A DNA stretch of 22,563 nt from Pelethousia sp034933245 (GTDB lineage: Bacteria > Bacillota > Clostridia > Christensenellales > CAG-138): NCBI GenBank assembly GCA_034933245.1, contig JAYFNX010000048.1, forward strand, positions 1 through 22,563. Direction: 5' to 3'. Of this stretch, positions 8,620 to 15,498 are shown piece after piece. The notes under the pieces were generated by a model, which was not told the DNA's origin, ran no database searches, and saw only the letters and a program-made list of their open reading frames with translations. The translations under genes and the position numbers were made by a program. How positions within the stretch are numbered: position 1 is the first letter of the stretch; each line of letters begins with the position of its first letter.

Positions 8620-10547
8620 GGTTCTTTCTCTCCTTCCCGAAGGACGACCACCGTTCCTTCTTCATGCCGTTTTCTTTGAATATTTCTCGCCTTGCGGTTC
8701 GCCACGCTATCAAAAACAATGGAAAAATCGTAATCTTCCGGGTAAAGTTCATCGGCGGCCACATGCAGCTTGAGGCGTTTGTGGTTAATTCGCTTTTTTT
8801 CTCCTTTGATTTGCACCCCCACTTCTCCCTTTTCATCCATACATGCATAAACGATGCCAATCTCTTTTTGAGGATAGACAAACACGCTGTCCCCCCGGTT
8901 GAGCTTTTCGCATGGCGTCTGGCTTGGCCGCCGCGCCTCTTGTTTTGTAATCCTCGCGGTAGGTTCCAGTTTCTTTTTCTGCATCCCGGCATCCCGGCAT
9001 AGGGCGGGGGCCTGCGCTTCGCCGGCCCTCCCATAAGCCGCCTCGCGGGCGCGTTTGAGCATATCGGGGGGCATGCCCAGCCTTTGTGCAATATAGAGCG
9101 CGCAGCTCTCCCCCGCCTCGCCGATTTCAAGGCGGTAAAGGGGCTGGAGGTTCTCCTTGTCAAATGCCATCCGCGCGTTTACAAGCCCCGGCTTCTTCGC
9201 CGCATACGTCTTTATTTCCGGATAATGCGTCGTTACAACAAACAGGCATTCTTTTTCGCAAAGGGCATCCAAAACCGCCACCGCAAGCCCCATCCCCTCC
9301 GCCGGATCCGTTCCGGAGCCGAGTTCGTCCAGCAGCACCAGGGATTCGCCGTTTGCGCGGCCTAGTATTTCCAGAATGTTCTTCATGTGCGACGAAAAGG
9401 TGGATAGATTCTCCGCAATGCTCTGCCCGTCTCCGATGTCGCATAGGATCAGATTGTGCATGCAAAAGCTGCTCTCCTCGTCAGCCGGAACATGGAGGCC
9501 GCTTTGCGCCATCAGGGATAGCAATCCCACCGTTTTGAGCGCCACCGTTTTCCCCCCTGTATTCGGCCCGGTAATGATTACGCCGCGCGTACCGTTCCCG
9601 GCCATAAAGTTCAAGGGCACGGCAGTGCTTCCATGCAGCAGCGGATGCCTTGCATGATGCAATTGCATCTCTCTATCCACATTTATTTTTACGGGAGATG
9701 CCTGCATAGAAATGCTGAGCTTTGCCTTTGCAAAAAGAAAATCCAACGTCTCCATGGTCTCCATGTTTAGTTTAATAGCCGGAATGTTATGGCTAACAAG
9801 AGACGTAAGCGCATAGAGGATGCGTCTGACCTCCGTCTCCTCTTCGACTTTAAGCGCCGCAATCTGGGATTGTATTTTACCAATGGAAGCCGGTTCTATG
9901 AAGCAGGTTCCGCCGCTGTTGGATAATTCTATTACGGCGCCTGCCACGGCGTTTTTATACTCCCGCTTTACCGGCAGGGTATAGCGGCCGTTTCGGATGG
10001 ATATAAAGCTCTCCGAAAACCAGGCTTTGTTTTTTCGCAGGAGCGTATCCAATTTTTCCTTCACCTGGTCCGCCATGCCGGCCATACGCCTCCGGAGCCC
10101 ATCCAACTGCGCGGATGCCTTATCATCCACCACGCCGTTTCTGATGCACCGATCGATCTCGCCCGCGAGTTCTCCTAATTCATCGATGGACCTGCCATAG
10201 CACGCAATGCCGGAATCCATCGTTTCCGCTTTTCTCAGATAGGCTTTGATTCGGCGGCAGGATGCTAAAAAGGAAGCTATTTGGGCGAAATGTTCCGGTA
10301 GAAGCATCGCTTCAAGCACAAGCAGCTCCATGGCTTTTTGTAGCTCCGTCATGGAAGAAACGGGCGGTGTTCCAACGCCTTCCACAATTCGTTTTGCTTG
10401 GGTTGTTTCCTCCATCCATCGCCGCGCTTGCGCCTCTTGTAAGGACGGCCGTAACCCCATGCAGCGCGCCTTCGCCGCCGCAGATAAAGCATGGTTCGCT
10501 AGGTTGGCAAGGATTGTATCAAATTCAAGGGCAAGAAAGGAATTCAT
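8616..10547 (-). CDS. mutS2: MutS2-like ATPase lacking the Smr domain
   Basis: MutS2 proteins are MutS-fold ATPases that, unlike MutS1, lack the mismatch-reading domain; they act on branched DNA or collided ribosomes. This 643-residue protein shows a lever/clamp region (about 1-290) and HPLL (301-304). The ATPase follows with Walker A GPNTGGKT (327-334), Walker B LVLLDELGSGTDP (403-415) and the THYPEIK switch near 440-446. A basic C-terminal tail follows that resembles the KOW-like linker (LNRGDSVFVYPQKEIGIV). Classical MutS2 runs to about 780 residues and ends in an Smr nuclease domain with an HG.G signature; neither is present, and the stop is coupled to the next gene. The start ATG at 10545-10547 has TTAGGAG 5-6 bases ahead. 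It lies behind two terminator-like hairpins, so its transcription may depend on read-through. Confidence 0.9.
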   Translation of the reverse strand: MNSFLALEFDTILANLANHALSAAAKARCMGLRPSLQEAQARRWMEETTQAKRIVEGVGTPPVSSMTELQKAMELLVLEAMLLPEHFAQIASFLASCRRIKAYLRKAETMDSGIACYGRSIDELGELAGEIDRCIRNGVVDDKASAQLDGLRRRMAGMADQVKEKLDTLLRKNKAWFSESFISIRNGRYTLPVKREYKNAVAGAVIELSNSGGTCFIEPASIGKIQSQIAALKVEEETEVRRILYALTSLVSHNIPAIKLNMETMETLDFLFAKAKLSISMQASPVKINVDREMQLHHARHPLLHGSTAVPLNFMAGNGTRGVIITGPNTGGKTVALKTVGLLSLMAQSGLHVPADEESSFCMHNLILCDIGDGQSIAENLSTFSSHMKNILEILGRANGESLVLLDELGSGTDPAEGMGLAVAVLDALCEKECLFVVTTHYPEIKTYAAKKPGLVNARMAFDKENLQPLYRLEIGEAGESCALYIAQRLGMPPDMLKRAREAAYGRAGEAQAPALCRDAGMQKKKLEPTARITKQEARRPSQTPCEKLNRGDSVFVYPQKEIGIVYACMDEKGEVGVQIKGEKKRINHKRLKLHVAADELYPEDYDFSIVFDSVANRKARNIQRKRHEEGTVVVLREGEKEP

Positions 10548-10568
10548 AATAATCTCCTAATTTATATT

Positions 10569-10622
10569 AAAAGCCCGCAACGGCAAGCCACACGTACCAA
10601 CGTGCAGAATGCTCCTGCGGGC
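10569..10622 (-). terminator. Terminator-like hairpin just before the MutS2-like gene
   Basis: On the minus strand GCCCGCA (10616-10622) pairs with TGCGGGC (10573-10579), followed by TTTT at 10569-10572. Inside it a second stem CACGT/ACGTG with a four-base loop (10591-10604) is nested. It lies about 20 bases before the MutS2-like start, so it either ends the upstream RNA or acts as an attenuator. Confidence 0.6.
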
Positions 10623-10630
10623 AAAACCTT

Positions 10631-10669
10631 CCTAAAATAAAACAGCGCGGCCAACATACCTCGCCACGC
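10631..10669 (-). terminator. First terminator-like hairpin of the small transcript
   Basis: On the minus strand GCGTGGC (10663-10669) pairs with GCCGCGC (10645-10651), with one U-G pair and an 11-base loop. The T-rich run TGTTTTATTTT follows at 10634-10644. This is a plausible intrinsic terminator immediately after the stop of the 45-codon frame. Confidence 0.6.
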
Positions 10670-10675
10670 ATCAAT

Positions 10676-10813
10676 TCATTTTTGAAGAATGGAAGCAATC
10701 TGTTTGCAATGGCTTTCAAAAGGACAGCACAAACTAGAACCCATACATGGCGCTGTTCCTTTTGCAACTCTATTTAGTTGCGTACCACCAAAACAGATAG
10801 AACCGACATCCAT
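10676..10813 (-). CDS. Possible 45-residue Cys-rich small protein
   Basis: The frame begins at ATG 10811-10813, 20 bases after the predicted transcription start, with AAAGG six bases before it. It ends at TGA 10676-10678, directly before a terminator-like hairpin. The product has five cysteines at positions 7, 23, 29, 30 and 36 (core CMGSSLCCPFESHC), is mildly basic, and has neither a signal peptide nor a membrane segment. Such spacing could bind metal or form disulphides, but no family is recognised. Against it, the same bases form two good RNA hairpins, so the open frame may be incidental. No downstream gene overlaps it. Confidence 0.4.
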   Translation of the reverse strand: MDVGSICFGGTQLNRVAKGTAPCMGSSLCCPFESHCKQIASILQK

Positions 10814-10839
10814 ACTCCACCTTTTTTTATTCTTTTTGT

Positions 10840-10868
10840 ATTGTAACATCCGACGGCTAAAACGTCAA
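10840..10868 (-). promoter_or_regulatory. Strong sigma-A promoter upstream of small transcript
   Basis: On the minus strand TTGACG (10863-10868) and TACAAT (10840-10845) are 17 bases apart, with TGT before the -10 as an extended element. It points toward the Cys-rich frame, the hairpins and the MutS2-like gene. It lies just past the 3' end of the MerR gene, separated from it by a strong hairpin. Confidence 0.78.
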
Positions 10869-10882
10869 TCCGGCTTCTTGCT

Positions 10883-10912
10883 TTGCAGCCGCCATAGTTA
10901 TGGCGGCTGCAA
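10883..10912. repeat. Perfect 14-bp GC-rich hairpin after the MerR gene
   Basis: TTGCAGCCGCCATA (10883-10896) and its exact reverse complement (10899-10912) are separated by two bases. It starts 11 bases after the stop of the MerR gene and probably marks the end of that transcript, although no T-run follows on either strand. Confidence 0.75.
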
Positions 10913-10923
10913 TCCCAAAGTCC

Positions 10924-11742
10924 TTACTTTTTCATAACCGGCGCTTGGATTTCTGTTAGCCAATTCTCCGGGTTCGGCTCCTCATCCGGTGAGATTATGA
11001 CGTGCCCCCGCAAATTTCCGGCAAACGTATACCCATTTGCTTCCATCCATCCCGCCAGCTTTTCGCCGGCAGCGTCATAACCGCCGTCAAAGGGGCCGGA
11101 GAAGCGCACGGTGGCAGCCAGAGGTATGGCCCCGTATTCTTTATATACGAATGCGCCCTGGCTTTTCCCAAGCTGATCCACCGGGATGGCGATTTCAATA
11201 TCCGGATCGTTTTCTTTGTATTCCTCATCAAAGTAAGTAGAATATCCGTCTTTATGGCATGCAATTCCATTTTCCATAATGAATTTGCCAAGTTTTTCCC
11301 ATAAAATGCCCTCCTGGTTGTATTGCGGGATGATTCCCCGCAGAGAAAGCACCTTTACGGCGGGAAGCTGCTTAAGCTCTACCTCATAAATCATAGTGTT
11401 GCGCTCCTTTCGCATTGTTTCGCCCATAGCCATAAGCCTTCTGAGCTTTTCCTGCTCGGCATCAATGGTGGATTGTACCGAGGCGGCTTTGGCGTGCAAA
11501 ACCCTATCCATATAAGGGAAGTCGTGAAGGTACGGCAGGATCTCTCCGATCTCGTCGATAGAGAAGCCCATATCCCGCAGGGCAACAATATGCATGAGCA
11601 GCGGAATCTGCGCCGCGCCATATTGCCGATAACCCGTGTATGCATCGATCTGGGCCGGGTAGAACAGGCCGCATTTTTCATAATGCCGCAGCATGCGGGG
11701 CGATACCCGCACCAGCTTTGAGAATTCCCCTATTTTAAACAA
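10924..11742 (-). CDS. MerR-family regulator with GyrI-like effector domain
   Basis: A one-component transcription activator of the BmrR type. The first 70 residues form the winged helix (FKIGEFSKLVRVSPRMLRHY, then YTGYRQY). A coiled-coil dimer helix follows at about 75-115. The C-terminal half (about 118-272, beginning EVELKQLPAVKVLSLRG) is a GyrI-like/AraC effector-binding domain that senses small, often aromatic or cationic, compounds. The TTG at 11740-11742 is the best start: AAGGAGG sits 7 bases before it and the family usually opens at FKIGEFS. A GTG at 11748 is too close to that site. It has its own dyad promoter (11785-11817), typical of autoregulation. No efflux or resistance gene neighbours it, so the target is unknown. 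Confidence 0.9.
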   Translation of the reverse strand: MFKIGEFSKLVRVSPRMLRHYEKCGLFYPAQIDAYTGYRQYGAAQIPLLMHIVALRDMGFSIDEIGEILPYLHDFPYMDRVLHAKAASVQSTIDAEQEKLRRLMAMGETMRKERNTMIYEVELKQLPAVKVLSLRGIIPQYNQEGILWEKLGKFIMENGIACHKDGYSTYFDEEYKENDPDIEIAIPVDQLGKSQGAFVYKEYGAIPLAATVRFSGPFDGGYDAAGEKLAGWMEANGYTFAGNLRGHVIISPDEEPNPENWLTEIQAPVMKK

Positions 11743-11784
11743 GGACACGCCTCCTTTTCAAGTTGCAATCCGGCTTGCAAATAT

Positions 11785-11817
11785 AGGATAAGCCTTGACA
11801 CAGTGTTAAAGTCAAGG
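11785..11817 (-). promoter_or_regulatory. MerR-type promoter with dyad operator, 19-bp spacer
   Basis: On the minus strand TTGACT (11810-11815) and TATCCT (11785-11790) are 19 bases apart, the long spacing that MerR proteins correct by untwisting DNA. The spacer carries a dyad, CCTTGAC (11793-11799) and GTCAAGG (11811-11817), centred between the two boxes. This is strong evidence that the adjacent MerR-family protein controls its own gene. Confidence 0.8.
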
Positions 11818-12007
11818 GGTAAAAAATTGGAGCGCGAGATAAAAAATAAACCATATGCAATGAAATGCATCATGCAAAAATAGGCGGCGCCGTTTTCTAT
11901 AGTATACGCCGGCATGCGGCCAGGATCAATGTGCACAACTCCGGCCTTTCCGCTTGCTTATGCCTGCGGAAGGAAGCCGCTGCGCATTTCTACCCCTTCT
12001 CACGGAT

Positions 12008-12037
12008 TTGGGGTTATGGGAAGCCTTCATTTATGAT
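12008..12037 (+). promoter_or_regulatory. Possible promoter of msrAB
   Basis: TTGGGG (12008-12013) is 18 bases from TATGAT (12032-12037), giving a leader of about 80 bases before the msrAB start. The -35 is weak. The rest of 11820-12007 holds no supported gene or clear signal on either strand. Confidence 0.35.
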
Positions 12038-12123
12038 ACTATGGAGGTAATGCTAGGCGCGGATAACGCAAAAACCATACCGGCAACCAATAATGGCCGA
12101 AATAAAAAACAACGAGGTGCAAT

Positions 12124-13074
12124 ATGGCGGAAATCTATCTTGCAGGCGGCTGCTTCTGGGGTACGGAAAAATATCTTGGCGCCATACGGGGCGTTTTGGA
12201 AACGCAGGTAGGCTATGCGAACGGAACGACCCGCAACCCTACCTACGAAGAGGTGTGCAAGCGCCATACGGGCCATGCCGAAACCGTCCGGGTAGTCTAT
12301 AACCCAGCCATTGTTTCACTGGCATTTCTCCTAAGCCTTTATTATGAATCGATCGACCCCGTATCCATAAACAAGCAGGGCGGCGATGCGGGCGTCCAAT
12401 ACCGCACAGGCATATACTATGTGAAGCAAGAAGACTTACCCATTATCCAACGCTCTATCGCGCAGCTGCAAAAAAGCTATGCCAAGCCTATTTCCATAGA
12501 GGTGAAGCCCCTTCAAAATTTCAGCCCGGCGGAAGAATACCATCAAAAGTATTTGGATAAAAACCCGGGCGGATATTGCCATATTTCCAGCGATAAGGTT
12601 GAAAAGGCATCCAAGGCCGTGGTAAATTCCACCGTCTATCCTGCGCCGGATGCGGGCAGCCTACGTGCCACGCTCTCCCCCGTGCAATACGAGGTGACCC
12701 AAAACAACGCCACCGAGCCGCCGTTTCAAAACGAGTTCTATCGAACATTTGAATCCGGCATCTATGTGGATGTTACCACCGGTGAGCCGCTCTTTTCCTC
12801 GGCGGATAAATTCGAATCCGGCTGCGGCTGGCCCAGTTTTTCAAAGCCTATTGATCCCGGCGTCTTGCGGCAAAAGCGGGATCATTCCCACGGCATGATC
12901 CGGACCGAGGTGCGAAGCCGCAGCGGGGACGCGCACTTGGGCCACGTCTTTGAGGATGGCCCTCAAGCCGCGGGCGGGCTGCGTTATTGCATAAACAGCG
13001 CTTCCCTCCGGTTTATCCCCAAAGAAGAGATGGAGCGGGAAGGATATGGCTATTTATTGGACCACGTGGAATAA
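12124..13074 (+). CDS. msrAB: Bifunctional methionine sulfoxide reductase MsrA-MsrB
   Basis: A cytosolic fusion that reduces both S and R methionine sulfoxides in oxidised proteins. The MsrA domain (about 1-160) has the catalytic Cys10 in GGCFWG and a GYCHIS segment near 156. The MsrB domain (about 180-316) has the catalytic Cys289 in RYCINSASLRF and SGCGWPSF near 238. The structural-zinc CxxC pairs found in E. coli-type MsrB are replaced (YVDVTTGEPLF, RSRSGDAHLGHVF), so this is a zinc-free MsrB. The start ATG has GAGGTG five bases before it. No signal peptide is present, so it works in the cytoplasm. It probably belongs with the redox-stress genes that follow. Confidence 0.96.
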   Translation: MAEIYLAGGCFWGTEKYLGAIRGVLETQVGYANGTTRNPTYEEVCKRHTGHAETVRVVYNPAIVSLAFLLSLYYESIDPVSINKQGGDAGVQYRTGIYYVKQEDLPIIQRSIAQLQKSYAKPISIEVKPLQNFSPAEEYHQKYLDKNPGGYCHISSDKVEKASKAVVNSTVYPAPDAGSLRATLSPVQYEVTQNNATEPPFQNEFYRTFESGIYVDVTTGEPLFSSADKFESGCGWPSFSKPIDPGVLRQKRDHSHGMIRTEVRSRSGDAHLGHVFEDGPQAAGGLRYCINSASLRFIPKEEMEREGYGYLLDHVE

Positions 13075-13249
13075 ATATGAAATGGGGTCTTATTCCCGAT
13101 GGGCCTTATAATGCGCCGGCAAGGATGCTTCCGAGAAAGTTTTGCAAAATTAACCGAGGGGGTACGTCTTCCGGAAAGGCAGCAGCCAAACGAAAGCCGT
13201 CCAGAAACCCCATCCTATTTTTTAATCCCGTTGAGAAGGAGCCTGAAAC

Positions 13250-13717
13250 ATGATCGAAATTCATATCCCGGGAAGGGATCCCTACATGCTGCATTATCTG
13301 GCAGTGGACTACAACGGTACGATTGCCGAGGACGGTCAACTGTTCGAAGGGGTGAAGGCGCGTTTTGAGGAACTCAGTAAGCTTGTGGATATCTCCATAC
13401 TAACGGCCGATACATATGGAACGGTTCGTGCGCAGTGCGCCAAGCTTCCTGTAGAGGTGCGGACATTCCCCCAAGCGGGGGCCGCTGCATGCAAACGGGC
13501 AATCATCCAAAGCCTGGGGGGAGGGGTCGTTTGCCTGGGCAATGGATACAACGACATACAAATGTTTGACGAAGCCGATCTTTCCATTGCGGTGCTGGCC
13601 TGCGAAGGAATGTGCGCCGCTTTGCTACCCCACGCCGATGTTCTGGTTATGTCCCCCCTGGACGGATTGGATCTCTTGCTTCATACGGATCGCCTGCGCG
13701 CAACGCTGCGCAGTTGA
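13250..13717 (+). CDS. HAD-like protein of the soluble P-type ATPase family
   Basis: This small cytosolic protein corresponds to the isolated phosphorylation domain of P-type ATPases (the COG4087 group). The nucleophile motif is VDYNGTIAED with Asp20; the second acidic residue of ordinary HAD phosphatases is Asn22. ILTADT near 50 is motif II and GNGYND near 98-103 is motif IV, the metal-binding acidic pair. There is no cap domain or membrane region, and the 155-residue length is normal. The start ATG follows GAGAAGGAG at good spacing. Known members are poorly characterised; a phosphatase or regulatory role is inferred. It stands 175 bases after msrAB with no clear separate promoter, so it may be co-transcribed. 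Confidence 0.85.
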   Translation: MIEIHIPGRDPYMLHYLAVDYNGTIAEDGQLFEGVKARFEELSKLVDISILTADTYGTVRAQCAKLPVEVRTFPQAGAAACKRAIIQSLGGGVVCLGNGYNDIQMFDEADLSIAVLACEGMCAALLPHADVLVMSPLDGLDLLLHTDRLRATLRS

Positions 13718-13851
13718 TTCTTTTCGCGAAGCCGGCCCAGCTACTGTTATTCCAAAAAGCATGGTATCCGCCATTTGCATATGAAAAAATTAGATTCATA
13801 CAAATTCTTAGCACATTTTTTATATTTTTTTGCTTCCATTGCGCCGATCTG

Positions 13852-13860
13852 TGATAGAAT
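13852..13860 (+). promoter_or_regulatory. Extended -10 promoter of the ClC gene
   Basis: TGATAGAAT at 13852-13860 is an extended -10 box 43 bases before the ClC start; only a poor -35 (TTGCTT about 19 bases upstream of the TAGAAT) is seen. The region 13718-13851 is AT-rich and contains no supported gene. Confidence 0.4.
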
Positions 13861-13902
13861 ATAAATTTGCATGGAGTTTTTCTACTTTTTGAAGGAGCAT
13901 GA

Positions 13903-15447
13903 ATGGACGTGGAAATATCAAAAATTTTGTCCGATTTTAACAAGTTGAAGTGGAGTGTTGCTTACAAAGGGATCCTTGCCGGTGTGGCAGCCGGGCTGCT
14001 GGTATCATTCTATCGGCTGGGAATGGAGTTTGGCATCAAAAAATCTCTGCAGGCCTATGCGTTTCTTAAATTGCACCCCGGGTATATTATTCCGTGGGTG
14101 CTTATTATTGCAGCCGTAGGGTATGTTTTGTATTACCTTATGAGGCTGGAGCCTTATGCGAAAGGAAGCGGCATTCCGCAGGTGGAAGGAATCGTAATGC
14201 TCGGCATGAAGATGAAGTGGCATACCATCTTGCTTGTGCGATTCCTGGCCGGATTTCTTTCCTCTTTTTTTGGTCTTTCCCTGGGGCGGGAGGGTCCTTC
14301 CATCCAAATCGGCGCTGCCGGCAGCCATGGTCTTGCAAAAAAGATCAGCGGCAATATTCTGGAAGAAAACTGTCTCATTACGGCCGGAGCGTCCGCCGGC
14401 CTCTCCGCAGCATTTAACGCTCCCCTATCCGGCGCTATGTTTGCCCTGGAAGAAGTGCATCGGACCTTTTCCCCCAATATTTTGCTTGCAGCAATCACGG
14501 CGGCGTTAACGGCCGATGTCGTATCAAAATGCTTTTTCGGCTTGACGCCGGTTCTCGATTACGGCGATATCGTACAGTTGCCGATCTGGTCCTATGCCTG
14601 GCTCTTGCCGCTCGGGGTCCTGTGCGGTGTGGTTGGCGCCATCACAAATAAAGGATTGCTGAAATTCGGTATTCTCTATGAAAAGCTGCCGCCCGCCTTG
14701 CGCCCCATGGTAGCCCTGCTCATCGCCCTGCCCTGCGGCTTGTTAATCCCCCAGGTTCTGGGTGGCGGCCAGAACCTTATTCTGCTTTCCGAAAAGGCGC
14801 AGGCCGGGATTTCTATGCTGGTAATGCTTCTTGCCGTTAAGCTCCTTTTTACCTGTACAAGCTTTGGAAGCGGAATTCCTGGCGGCATTTTTATGCCCAT
14901 TCTTTCCATTGGCGCCCTAACCGGCTCCATCGTGGGGCAGACGCTGGTTTCCTATGGTTTGCCCCAAGCGTGCATTCCGGCGTGTTGCGTATGCGCCATG
15001 GCAGGCGTTATGTCCGGATCCGTCAAAGCGCCGATAACAAGCATCCTGCTCATGGCGGAAATGACAGGCTCCCTGATTCATCTTCTACCCGTTGCGGCCG
15101 TTGCGTTTATCGCCTTGCTTACCTCCGATCTTCTGAAAATTTCGCCTATCTACGAGGTGCTGCTGGAACGCCTTTCCGGTGAAAGCGAGGAGAGCCTTCA
15201 TATAAAAGAAAGCGGAACCATGATCGAGATTTCTGTGGAGTTGGGCAGCAAGGTTGACGGTAAGAAGGTTAAGGAAGTGAACTGGCCGGAGGGCGTGCTG
15301 ATAGTAGGCCTGAGCCGGGGCAAAAAAGAGGTTGTCCCCAATGGGGATACTCAGATTATGCACGGCGATTATCTTGTCGCCCTTTCCTCCCAGCAAGAAT
15401 TTGAACAGATGCACCGAGCGCTTATGGATTTGTGTCATATGGGTTAA
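13903..15447 (+). CDS. ClC-family Cl-/H+ antiporter with RCK_C domain
   Basis: A polytopic membrane transporter. The ClC core (about 20-425) contains GSGIP (88-92), GREGP (128-132, gating Glu130) and FNAPLSGAMFALEE (171-184). Glu184 stands where the internal proton Glu203 sits in E. coli ClcA, and GSGIPGGIFMP follows at 322-332. Keeping both glutamates argues for proton-coupled exchange rather than a channel. Residues about 436-510 (GTMIEISVELGSKVDGKKV... GDTQIMHGDYLVALS) form an RCK_C/TrkA-C domain, a small cytoplasmic ligand-binding module in place of the CBS pair of many ClCs. The ATG at 13903 follows GAAGGAG. A related class exports fluoride, but those are shorter and have a different gate motif. 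It probably serves acid or ion stress. Confidence 0.93.
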   Translation: MDVEISKILSDFNKLKWSVAYKGILAGVAAGLLVSFYRLGMEFGIKKSLQAYAFLKLHPGYIIPWVLIIAAVGYVLYYLMRLEPYAKGSGIPQVEGIVMLGMKMKWHTILLVRFLAGFLSSFFGLSLGREGPSIQIGAAGSHGLAKKISGNILEENCLITAGASAGLSAAFNAPLSGAMFALEEVHRTFSPNILLAAITAALTADVVSKCFFGLTPVLDYGDIVQLPIWSYAWLLPLGVLCGVVGAITNKGLLKFGILYEKLPPALRPMVALLIALPCGLLIPQVLGGGQNLILLSEKAQAGISMLVMLLAVKLLFTCTSFGSGIPGGIFMPILSIGALTGSIVGQTLVSYGLPQACIPACCVCAMAGVMSGSVKAPITSILLMAEMTGSLIHLLPVAAVAFIALLTSDLLKISPIYEVLLERLSGESEESLHIKESGTMIEISVELGSKVDGKKVKEVNWPEGVLIVGLSRGKKEVVPNGDTQIMHGDYLVALSSQQEFEQMHRALMDLCHMG

Positions 15448-15498
15448 TGCAAGGCTTTTGCCTATTCCGGATACGAACCAACGAGGAGGATGGTATGG

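Larger units (their letters stand above)
10569..10833 (-). ncRNA. Candidate structured RNA or leader, family unknown
   Basis: A strong promoter starts a transcript near 10833 that would run about 265 bases to the second terminator. It contains a perfect 6-bp hairpin (10764-10769 with 10776-10781). It also contains a long stem, 10717-10728 with 10752-10764, 12 pairs with a single bulged base and a 23-base loop. The two terminator-like hairpins follow. I searched by eye for T-box, SAM, TPP, glycine, c-di-GMP, 6S, SRP and RNase P signatures and saw none that hold. It may be an independent small RNA, a riboswitch-like leader of the MutS2-like gene, or simply the mRNA of the small Cys-rich frame inside it. 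Confidence 0.4.

Noticed and set aside
10567..10767. 66-codon minus-strand frame overlapping the candidate structured RNA
   Set aside because: It starts at TTG without a ribosome site and spans both terminator-like hairpins; the 45-codon frame is better supported.
10778..10800. GGTGGTACGC taken as a T-box
   Set aside because: It lies near the 5' end of the transcript rather than next to the terminator, lacks the full TGGNACC consensus, and no specifier or stem I features were seen.
13078..13254. Short frame between msrAB and the HAD gene (about 58 codons)
   Set aside because: No ribosome site, no recognisable domain, and it overlaps the start of the HAD gene by a few bases.
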